DNA from: Acinetobacter sedimenti
Lineage (GTDB): Bacteria; Pseudomonadota; Gammaproteobacteria; Pseudomonadales; Moraxellaceae
Length of the DNA stretch: 64,000 nt
NCBI RefSeq assembly: GCF_022601685.1
Contig: NZ_JAKUML010000006.1
Span: 1 to 64,000 of the forward strand
Direction of reading: 5' to 3'
Both the position numbers and the translations under genes were made by a program. Below, in pieces: positions 28,066 through 36,284 of this stretch. The notes under the pieces are model-generated. The model had not been told where the DNA came from and searched no databases. It saw only the letters and a list, made by a program, of their open reading frames with translations. The number at the start of each line of letters is the position of its first letter. The stretch's first letter is position 1.

Positions 28066-29733
28066 TCACCACTTCGTACGATAAACAATACCAGCCAAAT
28101 TCACTTTCGTATTTGTGCTAATATTTAAACCTGCATATGGGTTATACATAATATTGCCTACACCCGTTTCATTTGCAAGATCACTGGTATTTGCAGGAAT
28201 CTGATCTCGACTACGCAGATGCGCATAGGTCAAATCGATCTCCGTATCTGGATCAAACTTGTAGGTTAACCCCATACCAAACAGTTGTGCATTATTCAGT
28301 GGAACTAGAGTATTACGCTTATTATCTGGAATTGCAGATGAACGTGGCTCGTAGCCTAACCGTAGCTGTAAACGATCAGTTGCATCATATTGAACTCCCA
28401 CGCCCCAACGCCAAGAAGAAACGAACTCTAAAGGGAATGATACAGATGACTCAGTAATATTATTAGAAAGTAATTTTGCAACTTTCAATACAGCCAAAGA
28501 TCGATCAAATTCCATTTTGAACTTTTCCCAAGCCTTAAAATCAGTCCAGCTTACGTCAAAGTTAACCTGCAAGTCTGGGAAAACTTTATATTTAATCCCA
28601 GTTTGAAAATGTTGTGGATATGTCAGATCCATTGAAACCAAGCCACTTTCAGTTGGTGGCACATATGATGGGAAACCCAAAATAGCAGCAAGGATTTGCC
28701 CTGTCACGGAAGTATTTAATGCATTCGTTAGCTCTTGAGCACCCTTACCATTTGCAATATGATATTTACCCTTCATTTGCATCTTACTTTCGCTTTGATA
28801 CACTATTCCAAAGCCAAAGTCATCCGTAGGCTCCCATAGCAAACCTAAGTTATAGCTTGGTGCCAATGATTGCTCTAAAGCAATTTCTAGGGTGGCTAAA
28901 TTGTCAAAAGGCCCTAAAGACTCCTCAGCATTACACATACCAAAAAGAAGTAAGTCGGTAACAATATTGCCGTTTTCTTTAAACGGCGCACAGACGTCCT
29001 CATCAATTAAACGCAATACACCGACCAAATCATTAGGTGCCCGCATATCTGTTTTCAAGCCCATTGCTTGATATGACATACCAATAGATGCACCAACCGA
29101 TAATTCGTCATTAATTTTATAAGCCGCAGATGGTGATAAGTAGGTGATCCGTTCTATTGCTACTTGTTGCCCCATAAAATTACCAGGGTTGCCATCCTCT
29201 GCACCGAATCCGGCAATCATGGGTGCATACATCGCTGTCGCATAAGTTACTTTTGAGCCAGGAGGACGATAAGCTACACCAAAGGTTGGTGCTGCCACAG
29301 GCATCCCTTTACCCAAATCAACCATTTTTTTCAGGACAGGTACATATAAGGTAGGATATTCAACATCACCCTCCACAACACCTTTGTAATCTGTACACAA
29401 ACTAGATGGGTTTGAAGGGTCATCATTACATACTAAAGGATCATCAGAATAACCAAATACACCATACCCTTCCGGCGCTGACCACTCACGCCCAACATCA
29501 AAGTGAGCAATAATGCCTTGCAAATCAGTTTGCAACCCATCAATCCGAGATAAACCAGCTGGGTTAAAGTGAATAGAGTTGACGCCTGGCGGATCTGCTG
29601 TAACCGCATTACCCAAACTTAATGTTTTAATATCAATTGATAAGTTTTGACCTAATCGCGCATGACTAGTATTAGCTAAACCAATCAGTAAAATGGCCGT
29701 TACAAGTGGCGCATAACGAAGTGTTTTCATCAT
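28066..29733 (-). CDS. filD: FilD-like outer-membrane protein, OMPP1/FadL type
   Basis: A 555-residue outer-membrane beta-barrel. The signal peptide ends ANTSHA, and NSIHFNPAGLSRI near residue 57 is the FadL-family NPAG motif, in the region that forms the hatch. Many alternating strands follow, and the barrel ends YRTKW with an aromatic last residue, as BAM substrates require. FadL proteins move hydrophobic molecules across the outer membrane by a lateral opening. Within the fil operon it is more likely a partner for surface assembly, but hydrophobic-compound uptake cannot be excluded. Its ribosome site AAGGGG lies about four bases from the first ATG. Confidence 0.82.
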   Translation of the reverse strand: MMKTLRYAPLVTAILLIGLANTSHARLGQNLSIDIKTLSLGNAVTADPPGVNSIHFNPAGLSRIDGLQTDLQGIIAHFDVGREWSAPEGYGVFGYSDDPLVCNDDPSNPSSLCTDYKGVVEGDVEYPTLYVPVLKKMVDLGKGMPVAAPTFGVAYRPPGSKVTYATAMYAPMIAGFGAEDGNPGNFMGQQVAIERITYLSPSAAYKINDELSVGASIGMSYQAMGLKTDMRAPNDLVGVLRLIDEDVCAPFKENGNIVTDLLLFGMCNAEESLGPFDNLATLEIALEQSLAPSYNLGLLWEPTDDFGFGIVYQSESKMQMKGKYHIANGKGAQELTNALNTSVTGQILAAILGFPSYVPPTESGLVSMDLTYPQHFQTGIKYKVFPDLQVNFDVSWTDFKAWEKFKMEFDRSLAVLKVAKLLSNNITESSVSFPLEFVSSWRWGVGVQYDATDRLQLRLGYEPRSSAIPDNKRNTLVPLNNAQLFGMGLTYKFDPDTEIDLTYAHLRSRDQIPANTSDLANETGVGNIMYNPYAGLNISTNTKVNLAGIVYRTKW

Positions 29734-29741
29734 TGCACCCC

Positions 29742-30977
29742 TTAGCGAACTTGTTTACCAAAGCCCAAGAAATCCAATGGGAAAGAAAGACCCAAGCTAA
29801 TATCCGGCGCATCTTCAGTTAAACCAATACCAACCGAACCATTCACGATTGTTTCAGGAGAAACTCGAACACCTAGAGAAATACTTAAACTTGCACTACT
29901 TTGATCAGCAGGTTCTGACGTTTCACCACTTGTAAAGCGATATTCTGAAGCAGTATTAAAGCTTTGCTGATATGACATCGTCATAGACACATCATAATTA
30001 AATGAATATGCATAACCAAAAGCAAAACCACCACTGATACCTGGATCAAAAGAGTCCAGAATACGTTGACCACGTAATTGATTAATGTCTGACTCTTCAA
30101 AACCATAATTCGCAGAAACTGAAGCAAATAAAACCACTGGGTCAATATACTTACGTGTACTTGCACCAGCTCCAACTGAGTAATACCCCTTACCTGTCGA
30201 AAGTTCATTATTTGCATTCACTTCATATGGGCTATCACCAGTTTTTGTTGATAGATTACCAAATAAGATTAAAGGCAGACGACCTTGTTTAAGCGGAAAT
30301 GGCTCCCAACGAGCACCAAAAGAAATATCACCTAAGCCAGCTGTAGTCGCATCTTTGATAACATCAGACTTTGCCACCAATGGTAACGAAGCTGTTAACG
30401 TCAGATTATTTAATAAACCATACTGTACGGTAAAAGTATTGGTTATATTATGATTTGCATTATCTTCGATACGTAACCGAGTCAAATTAGAGCTACCATC
30501 ATCCAATGCCAAATCTAACTGCGTATCTCTATAGTAAGAGTATTCAAAATCATATGTAGCTGAATACGAACCTTTCTTCACCAATGAGTATTGCTGTTCT
30601 GACGCAGTAAATACTTCTTCAAGGTTATCCTGTTGCGTCGCATCACCTTCTTGTTGTTGCAACGCTTGTGAGGCATTTTCTGGAGCAGAAACCACGTCCG
30701 AAGAACTAGTTTCTTCCTGTACCGCTGTGGCATCCGAGGACGTCTGTACAGCTTCAACTTCAGCAGAGGCTTCCGCATTCACAGTATCATCAGCAATTTC
30801 CACCTGTTCAGTTTCTATATATGCAGACTGCTCAGCTTCTGAATTAGGATCAATAGCTACTGCATTTTCATCAACAATAGCTGGCTGACTTTCGACAATT
30901 TCAGTTTCTTGATCTTGTGCATAAATTTGTCCAGACAAAGCAAGTCCTATGCTTAATGCCAAAACGCTCCGATTCAT
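29742..30977 (-). CDS. filC: FilC-like beta-barrel protein with acidic N-terminal region
   Basis: From ATG 30977 the protein has 411 residues; ATG 30995 adds six. A signal peptide ends SGQIYA. Residues about 22-125 are very acidic and low-complexity (Glu, Ala, Val, Ser, Gln-rich), with helix-like QQQEGDATQQDNLEE. From about 130 a beta-barrel begins: GSYSATYDFEYSYYRDTQLDL, then YGLLNNLTLTASLPLV, TAGLGDISFGARWEP and SLGLSFPLDFLGFG near the end. That plan (N-terminal helical or disordered segment, then barrel) recalls FapF of the Pseudomonas Fap system. Similarity to FapF is my inference, not checked by alignment. It lies 8 bp before filD. Confidence 0.78.
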   Translation of the reverse strand: MNRSVLALSIGLALSGQIYAQDQETEIVESQPAIVDENAVAIDPNSEAEQSAYIETEQVEIADDTVNAEASAEVEAVQTSSDATAVQEETSSSDVVSAPENASQALQQQEGDATQQDNLEEVFTASEQQYSLVKKGSYSATYDFEYSYYRDTQLDLALDDGSSNLTRLRIEDNANHNITNTFTVQYGLLNNLTLTASLPLVAKSDVIKDATTAGLGDISFGARWEPFPLKQGRLPLILFGNLSTKTGDSPYEVNANNELSTGKGYYSVGAGASTRKYIDPVVLFASVSANYGFEESDINQLRGQRILDSFDPGISGGFAFGYAYSFNYDVSMTMSYQQSFNTASEYRFTSGETSEPADQSSASLSISLGVRVSPETIVNGSVGIGLTEDAPDISLGLSFPLDFLGFGKQVR

Positions 30978-31037
30978 CCATTTAATCTCGATCATCTGTC
31001 CACTACCCTATTACGACATTTTTTAATTTTGTTACGA

Positions 31038-31874
31038 TTACTTGCGTTTGTAATACATACGCATATATGTATCGATTGGCTTTCCATAATTGTCAGACTT
31101 TGGATCAGCATCCAAAACTCTACGCATCGTGGAAGCTTGGTTTGCCAACTGATCTTGACGATGTATCGGATATTGTAAATCAACAAATGCATATTGATTG
31201 ACAGTCGCATCCTCAACATGGCGCATATCATTCTCTGTTAAAGTGAGTAGATTTTCAGATTTCTGATAATCAGCCAACTCAACAATAAACAAAGTATTGT
31301 TATCCCAAATTTCAGCAAACCGATCTACATTAAAACTAATATTTCCAAGTGCAGGGTCAGCCACATAAACGCGACCATCCTTATACCCTTTATAGACTAC
31401 AAAATGCTTAAATCCAGCATAAGCAATAGGTACGATTGCAGGTTTATCTAAAGATATTAAATCCTTTAACTCACCCCGATAACCACCACTAGAATACCCC
31501 AAGGCTGTCACAAAGCGCTTCATATCTAGCAATGAAAAACTGCGACGTTCAACGATGCGATTATATTCGCCATAGCGCATCAAGCCATCCATTGTTTGCT
31601 TTTCAGTAAGATTCAAACCAGCATAACCATTCATCATTGTTGTCAGTGCAGCTGAACCACAACTATAGTCATAAGCCTGACGAACAATACCTCGGAATTG
31701 ATCCACAACAGCAGGTTTAATCTGAACAGCTTCCCGATGATTTTTACTAAAACTATTGACTCGGCTGTCACTCACTTCTGTGTAGTACACCGTACCAGCC
31801 GGTTGATCTTCCAGCTCAAATGATTCAGTCGCAAAGTGATATATCAATGCTGACCCTATGGTTATAAGAAACAT
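31038..31874 (-). CDS. filB: FilB-like exported C39-family cysteine peptidase
   Basis: A 278-residue stand-alone C39-type peptidase. The catalytic pattern is complete: oxyanion Gln66 and nucleophile Cys72 in RQAYDYSCGSAALTTMM, His157 in KHFVVYKG and Asp173 in ADPALGN. A single N-terminal hydrophobic stretch (FLITIGSALIYHF) serves as signal peptide or anchor, so it should act in the periplasm. Most C39 domains are the N-terminal parts of ABC exporters that cut Gly-Gly leaders; this one has no ATPase or membrane domain. Free C39 proteases such as FapD occur in the Fap amyloid system, which makes the FilA proteins plausible substrates. It lies 61 bp before filC. Confidence 0.88.
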   Translation of the reverse strand: MFLITIGSALIYHFATESFELEDQPAGTVYYTEVSDSRVNSFSKNHREAVQIKPAVVDQFRGIVRQAYDYSCGSAALTTMMNGYAGLNLTEKQTMDGLMRYGEYNRIVERRSFSLLDMKRFVTALGYSSGGYRGELKDLISLDKPAIVPIAYAGFKHFVVYKGYKDGRVYVADPALGNISFNVDRFAEIWDNNTLFIVELADYQKSENLLTLTENDMRHVEDATVNQYAFVDLQYPIHRQDQLANQASTMRRVLDADPKSDNYGKPIDTYMRMYYKRK

Positions 31875-32043
31875 GGAAACTCTTTTTTTGTTTTAGGCAA
31901 CTACTGTCACCAAGCCCTGTGTTTTTTATGCATCATTCATTGACGCAAAATCCCTAATTGATTACAAGATACCTTGTTTTGAATACAAATTCACTACTTT
32001 TTTCAAAAAACTATAACTTTTACTTAAAATAAGCCTATGTGAC

Positions 32044-33030
32044 TTACAACCCTTTTACTATCGCCTTAAAGTCAGAAATAGCAACTCCACTCATCCCAAT
32101 ATTACCGAGCGAGCCATTTTTCAGATTATCAAAAGAACCCACATCCTGAGTTCCTACTTCACCAATAGTAATATTCGTTAGCGCCAGATCAAACTTATCC
32201 ATTGTCCCATCCGCCCCAAACACAACACCACTATTCACAATATCCCCATACACCCCACTAAAACCACCAACCCCATCATGATCATACAAACGGATCCCAG
32301 TAGTACTATTCGATGCTGAAAGTTTAAAGCCCAACTGAATATTAGAGCCACTTTTATCATAAATACGGATTGGATCACTGCCATCATCAGCAGAACCAGT
32401 AACACACATAGCATTATTCGCGATACACATCAAACTGCCACTTGATACCTTAAACATATGATCTTGGGTTGAATTACCGAATTGAACATTCATGCCTAAT
32501 GTATCATTTGACTTAAATAATATATCTAAACCTTTATTACCAATTGATAAAATCTTAGTTGCAGTACTTTTAACCACACCACTTTGATATAGTGCATCCG
32601 CCCCTGGAGAAAGGTAAACTGACATTGGATTGATATGGATCAAAGGAGCATCCACAGGCATAGAAATATTAATATTCGCAACTGGCTCACCACTATTACC
32701 ATCTGAATCAATAGCTACGTGAATACCACCTACCGATGCACTACCATCAGCTTTTTTCAAACTAACACCACGCTCTGACGCTGTTAAATCACTAGCAATA
32801 ACTATAGAGGCAGGATTTGAATGAGTCGTCGAACCTGAAATACCATCCTTATCAATTAGCGCAATCGTATCATATGCAATATTTCCATTTGGAAAATACA
32901 AACCGATATTCACACCATCTTGCGCAGTAGCCCTTGATAAATCAGACTCTTCTAAAGCCTGCATCGCATTAACAGGCATTGCAGAAGAAATACACAATGT
33001 TAATAAACCGCATTTTTGTAATTTATTCAT
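32044..33030 (-). CDS. filA: FilA-family exported protein, paralog 4
   Basis: The most divergent of four tandem FilA-type proteins, 328 residues. ATG 33030 has AAAGGAAG four bases upstream; a GTG at 33045 overlaps it. The signal peptide ends SSAMPVNA, and the mature start MQALEESDLSRATAQDGV carries the family box at residues 25-40. It keeps the IDSDGNSGEP calcium-loop-like block and the QFGNSTQDHM box but has an insert with two Cys (CIANNAMC). Its C-terminus reads IVKGL instead of the TGH ending of the other three. It is followed by 169 bp and then filB. Probably a surface or fibre component, by family context only. Confidence 0.72.
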   Translation of the reverse strand: MNKLQKCGLLTLCISSAMPVNAMQALEESDLSRATAQDGVNIGLYFPNGNIAYDTIALIDKDGISGSTTHSNPASIVIASDLTASERGVSLKKADGSASVGGIHVAIDSDGNSGEPVANINISMPVDAPLIHINPMSVYLSPGADALYQSGVVKSTATKILSIGNKGLDILFKSNDTLGMNVQFGNSTQDHMFKVSSGSLMCIANNAMCVTGSADDGSDPIRIYDKSGSNIQLGFKLSASNSTTGIRLYDHDGVGGFSGVYGDIVNSGVVFGADGTMDKFDLALTNITIGEVGTQDVGSFDNLKNGSLGNIGMSGVAISDFKAIVKGL

Positions 33031-33081
33031 AGTACTTCCTTTCACTTTATAACCCTGCCATTCAACAATCAGCCATGTTAC

Positions 33082-33951
33082 TTAATGTCCCGTAATCGTA
33101 ATGGTATGATTACCAATCTGAAGACCCTTTAAAGCCACATCCCCGATACTATTATCCATAGATGCCAAATTTCCAAGTTTAAAGTCTTGCATCAAAATAT
33201 CCACCACCTTACCAGCCGATGGTTTTAAAACCAAACCTTCTTGCGTTACATTCACTGAGGCACCATTAATCGTTAAGTCTTGTGATGAGCCTGCATCTTT
33301 AATTTTTATTTCAGAAGCTCCTATGCCATATTCTTCCCCAGCACTTTGAGCACCTATAAGGCCAAAATTAGAAATTTTTATACCATCATTCACAGTACCA
33401 TACGCAAGCAACATATGCCCTTGAGCTGAATTACCCAACTGAACATTCAATTCAAGCCCGCCTATATCAATACGCATGTCTTTCATTATTTTCGTTTGAT
33501 TCGTATATGAACCATCAGTTTCTCTTGTAGCAACAAAAATATCACCTGTTTGGATATTTAAATCATCTGGTAGATCAATATTAATATTTAAAAAAGGTGC
33601 TCCATTACCAGCATCAGTATCCAATTTCAGAACCGTCGTGCCTTCACTGATCCTAAAATTACCCGCACGAGTTCCATCACCAAACATCACAGCACCAGCA
33701 GATGACGGATTGATAAATCCATAATCAACAGGATTAATAATACCATCAGATGCATTTACACCAGTATTATCAATCCAAATTAAGCGTGCATTCGGAGCAA
33801 TATTTTGAAGTGTAATTGTTAAGCCATCTTGGGCTGTCGCCTTACTTAAGGCAACATTATCTAATGGCTCCAACGCAGATGCAGATTGAAACACGAAATA
33901 CAGCCCAACAGCTGATGAAATTTTTTTTATTGTATCTATTCTATTCAACAT
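33082..33951 (-). CDS. filA: FilA-family exported protein, paralog 3
   Basis: A 289-residue exported protein with a signal peptide ending QSASA and the family box LEPLDNVALSKATAQDGL right after it (residues 27-44). The Asp-rich loop LDTDAGNGAPFLNINIDLPDD, then TGDIFVATR, and the QLGNSAQGHM box follow. It ends ITITGH. RBS AAGAGGA precedes ATG 33951. It is separated from paralog 2 by a strong hairpin, and only 51 bp separate its stop from paralog 4. Beta-rich, no Cys, no enzyme motif. It is annotated FilA or DUF6160 by resemblance; the function is unknown. Confidence 0.75.
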   Translation of the reverse strand: MLNRIDTIKKISSAVGLYFVFQSASALEPLDNVALSKATAQDGLTITLQNIAPNARLIWIDNTGVNASDGIINPVDYGFINPSSAGAVMFGDGTRAGNFRISEGTTVLKLDTDAGNGAPFLNINIDLPDDLNIQTGDIFVATRETDGSYTNQTKIMKDMRIDIGGLELNVQLGNSAQGHMLLAYGTVNDGIKISNFGLIGAQSAGEEYGIGASEIKIKDAGSSQDLTINGASVNVTQEGLVLKPSAGKVVDILMQDFKLGNLASMDNSIGDVALKGLQIGNHTITITGH

Positions 33952-34022
33952 TTAGTCCTCTTCCTGAGAAATGCTGACTCAATTTGCGCAGAACTCGCTT
34001 ATCCAGCAAAACTATTGCTGAA

Positions 34023-34051
34023 AAATAAAGCGGTAAATTACCGCTTTATTT
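34023..34051 (-). terminator. terminator-like hairpin between filA paralogs 2 and 3
   Basis: AAATAAAGCGGT (34023-34034) pairs with ACCGCTTTATTT (34040-34051), a 12-bp perfect stem with a 5-base loop and a T-rich minus-strand tail. It sits 18 bp beyond the paralog 2 stop, inside the operon, and would reduce transcription into the downstream genes. Confidence 0.75.
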
Positions 34052-34068
34052 AATTTCATCACTCTCGA

Positions 34069-35022
34069 TTAGTGACCAGTAATCACTAACGAAGGCAAAG
34101 TTACATTCGTTAATGCAATATCACCTAGAGAAGCAGCAGCCAACTTATGACCCAACTTCACGTCACGTAGATTGATATCATGAGAGCCATTCATGTCAAT
34201 TTTCAAACCGCCATTTACAGCATTAATTTCTGTATCCATGGTTAAGTCAGATGTACCAGTTGTTAACAATTGAACACCCCCCAAGTGAATACCTGCCAAC
34301 GCATTACCGCTTGCATCAGTATTTACTTCTAGTGAGCCCAAAGCAGTCGGACCATATGTGATACCTGCAACACCTAATGGTTGATACAAACTAATATTAG
34401 ACAACTGCAAACCACCTGCAATCGTACCGCTCAACTTGATCATTGCACCTTGTGTTGCATTACCCAGTTGCAAGTTCATCGTTGCATCACCAAGTACCAC
34501 CTCGATATTATCAAGGATTTTCACTTGGTTCGCATAAGCACCCATATCCGTATATGCCGTAGCATCAGAAGTAGAACGATCAGAAGATGCTACATAGATA
34601 TCACCGGTATTGATCGTCAACTCATCAGGCAAACCGATATTTACGTTGAGTACTGGATCACCTGCATTACCATCAGCATCCACATGCACACGAATACCTG
34701 TACGTACAGCACTTGTATCTTCAATACTAAAACCATCTAGAACGATTGCACCCGAAATATCAGTTTCCGCAGTTGCAGTAAAACCAAGTGCTGTACGTGT
34801 AGGTGTTGCCGCAGGACCTGCAGGACCACCAGCCGCTAAAGATTGATAACCATCTTTATCATGCACTACAACATCTGCATGAATATCACCAGCAATAACA
34901 ATTGTAATACCATCCTGACCTGTCGCAGCACTCAGCGCTTCATCATCCAAAGATTGCATCGCCATTGCATGACCAGAGATCGCCATTGCTGATACAAGCG
35001 TCAACTGTGTAAATTTTTTCAT
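34069..35022 (-). CDS. filA: FilA-family exported protein, paralog 2
   Basis: A 317-residue exported protein; the signal peptide ends ISGHAMA, then MQSLDDEALSAATGQDGI (residues 22-39). It shares with paralog 1 the same box, DALS/EALSAATGQDGI, nearly letter for letter. Other blocks are HDKDG, HVDADGNAGDPVLNVN, TGDIYVASS and QLGNATQGAM, and the C-terminus ends VITGH. RBS GGAAG lies seven bases before ATG 35022. Composition is Ala/Gly/Thr-rich with almost no Cys or Trp, as in fibre-forming proteins. The 107-bp gap to paralog 1 has its own hairpin, and a 12-bp-stem hairpin follows its stop. Confidence 0.8.
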   Translation of the reverse strand: MKKFTQLTLVSAMAISGHAMAMQSLDDEALSAATGQDGITIVIAGDIHADVVVHDKDGYQSLAAGGPAGPAATPTRTALGFTATAETDISGAIVLDGFSIEDTSAVRTGIRVHVDADGNAGDPVLNVNIGLPDELTINTGDIYVASSDRSTSDATAYTDMGAYANQVKILDNIEVVLGDATMNLQLGNATQGAMIKLSGTIAGGLQLSNISLYQPLGVAGITYGPTALGSLEVNTDASGNALAGIHLGGVQLLTTGTSDLTMDTEINAVNGGLKIDMNGSHDINLRDVKLGHKLAAASLGDIALTNVTLPSLVITGH

Positions 35023-35088
35023 AATAATTCTTCCTTTGTTACTTAGATAATTCAGCTTGATTACTCCGAATCAGCCTTTTATGGAATA

Positions 35089-35118
35089 ATTGGTGTCAAT
35101 TTCACAATCAACACCAAT
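35089..35118 (-). terminator. stem-loop between filA paralogs 1 and 2
   Basis: ATTGGTGT (35089-35096) pairs with ACACCAAT (35111-35118) across a 14-base loop. It lacks a strong T run, so it may protect the mRNA end or attenuate rather than fully terminate. Confidence 0.5.
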
Positions 35119-35129
35119 CGAACTAAGAA

Positions 35130-36041
35130 TTAGTGACCAGAAACGATCAACTGGTTTGTACCCATATCCAAACCTTGGATTTCGATAGAACCGATTGAAT
35201 TTGCGTTACCCAATGCTAGAGAACCGATATAGATATCTTTTGCACCAGAAGATGAAATTGCCAAACCACCACCTGTAGCATGAGTACCAGGAAGTACAGA
35301 AATTTCTGTATCAACAACAAGGTTTGCATTGTTTGCAGAAGTGATTTTTAGATCACCGATAGCGATTTCACCAGTTGTTGCAGTGTCAACTAGGTTCAAG
35401 CTATTGATGGTTACACCACCTTGAATCGTACCATTAGCAACGATCATTGCACCTTGAGGTTGAGCACCAAGTTGAATATTCAACTCAGAAGCACCAACGG
35501 TGATATCAAGATCACTAATAATTACTGTTTCTGCACCAGCACCACGACGTGCGCCAACCATTCCCGACACATCATTAGATGCAGCAACCGAGATATCACC
35601 AATACCGATATCTAGTGCATTGTTTTTCATATTAATATTAAGAAATGGATTACTTGCTGTACCCGCAGAACCTGCACCACTATCCGTATCAATAGTCACT
35701 CGTGCCAAAGCACCACCAAATGCAGCGGGAGCAAGTGTATTATTCACACCAACAGTTACATCATTTACAACAATCGCACCAGCAGCACCTGTTGTGTAGT
35801 CACCAGCCGTACCTGTACCACCCAAGCTTGCACCACCTTGTGTAGTTACCGTAGAGTCCAAACCATCATTATCATGAATTAAAAGTTTATCAATAGTAAT
35901 ACCAGAAGTTACAACTGTTAAAGTAATACCATCTTGACCTGTCGCCGCACTTAGCGCCTCATCATCCATTGATTCCAATGCCATTGCATTTGCACTAATA
36001 GCCATTGCTGAAACTAGAGCGATTTTAGAAAATAGCTTCAT
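35130..36041 (-). CDS. filA: FilA-family exported protein, paralog 1
   Basis: The first gene of the fil operon, 303 residues. The signal peptide is MKLFSKIALVSAMAISANAMA, followed by LESMDDEALSAATGQDGI (22-39), which matches paralog 2 very closely. Later come a repeated beta-rich region (IHDNDG, IDTDSGAGSAG, NIQLGAQPQGAM) and a C-terminal IVSGH. It has no Cys. RBS AGGAGAGG lies six bases before ATG 36041. The Ala, Gly, Ser and Thr content is high. As first gene before an attenuating hairpin, it is expected to be the most abundant product. The identity of the family rests on order and resemblance to FilA (DUF6160). Confidence 0.8.
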   Translation of the reverse strand: MKLFSKIALVSAMAISANAMALESMDDEALSAATGQDGITLTVVTSGITIDKLLIHDNDGLDSTVTTQGGASLGGTGTAGDYTTGAAGAIVVNDVTVGVNNTLAPAAFGGALARVTIDTDSGAGSAGTASNPFLNINMKNNALDIGIGDISVAASNDVSGMVGARRGAGAETVIISDLDITVGASELNIQLGAQPQGAMIVANGTIQGGVTINSLNLVDTATTGEIAIGDLKITSANNANLVVDTEISVLPGTHATGGGLAISSSGAKDIYIGSLALGNANSIGSIEIQGLDMGTNQLIVSGH

Positions 36042-36224
36042 GCTTTTCCTCTCCTAGAGATTTAAATCCTGACATTTACTTCGTGTAAACGCCTTAATTG
36101 TTGTTTTGAGCACTTACGTTTTGTGACAGACTGCCATTTACGCAACCATAAAATTACAATAGAGCAACACTTTTATCAAGTAATAGTCACCGATGTAGAT
36201 CGATTTACCGATAAACGGTATTTT

Positions 36225-36252
36225 TTGCAAATCGACAAAATCAGGCTAAACT
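36225..36252 (+). promoter_or_regulatory. possible promoter of pabB
   Basis: TTGCAA (36225-36230), a 16-bp spacer and TAAACT (36247-36252). It would start transcription about 25 bases before GTG 36285. Confidence 0.4.
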
Positions 36253-36284
36253 ACGCTCGGTTTACTCTTTGCTTGGCGAATACT

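Noticed and set aside
24890..36041. Reading the fil genes as a type IV or chaperone-usher pilus
   Set aside because: No prepilin peptidase motif, pilin-like N-terminal helix, secretion ATPase, usher or PapD-like chaperone was found in the cluster.
36123..36284. Upstream extension of pabB to GTG 36123
   Set aside because: The extra residues do not look like PabB, and the stretch holds a promoter-like sequence; GTG 36285 gives a normal length.
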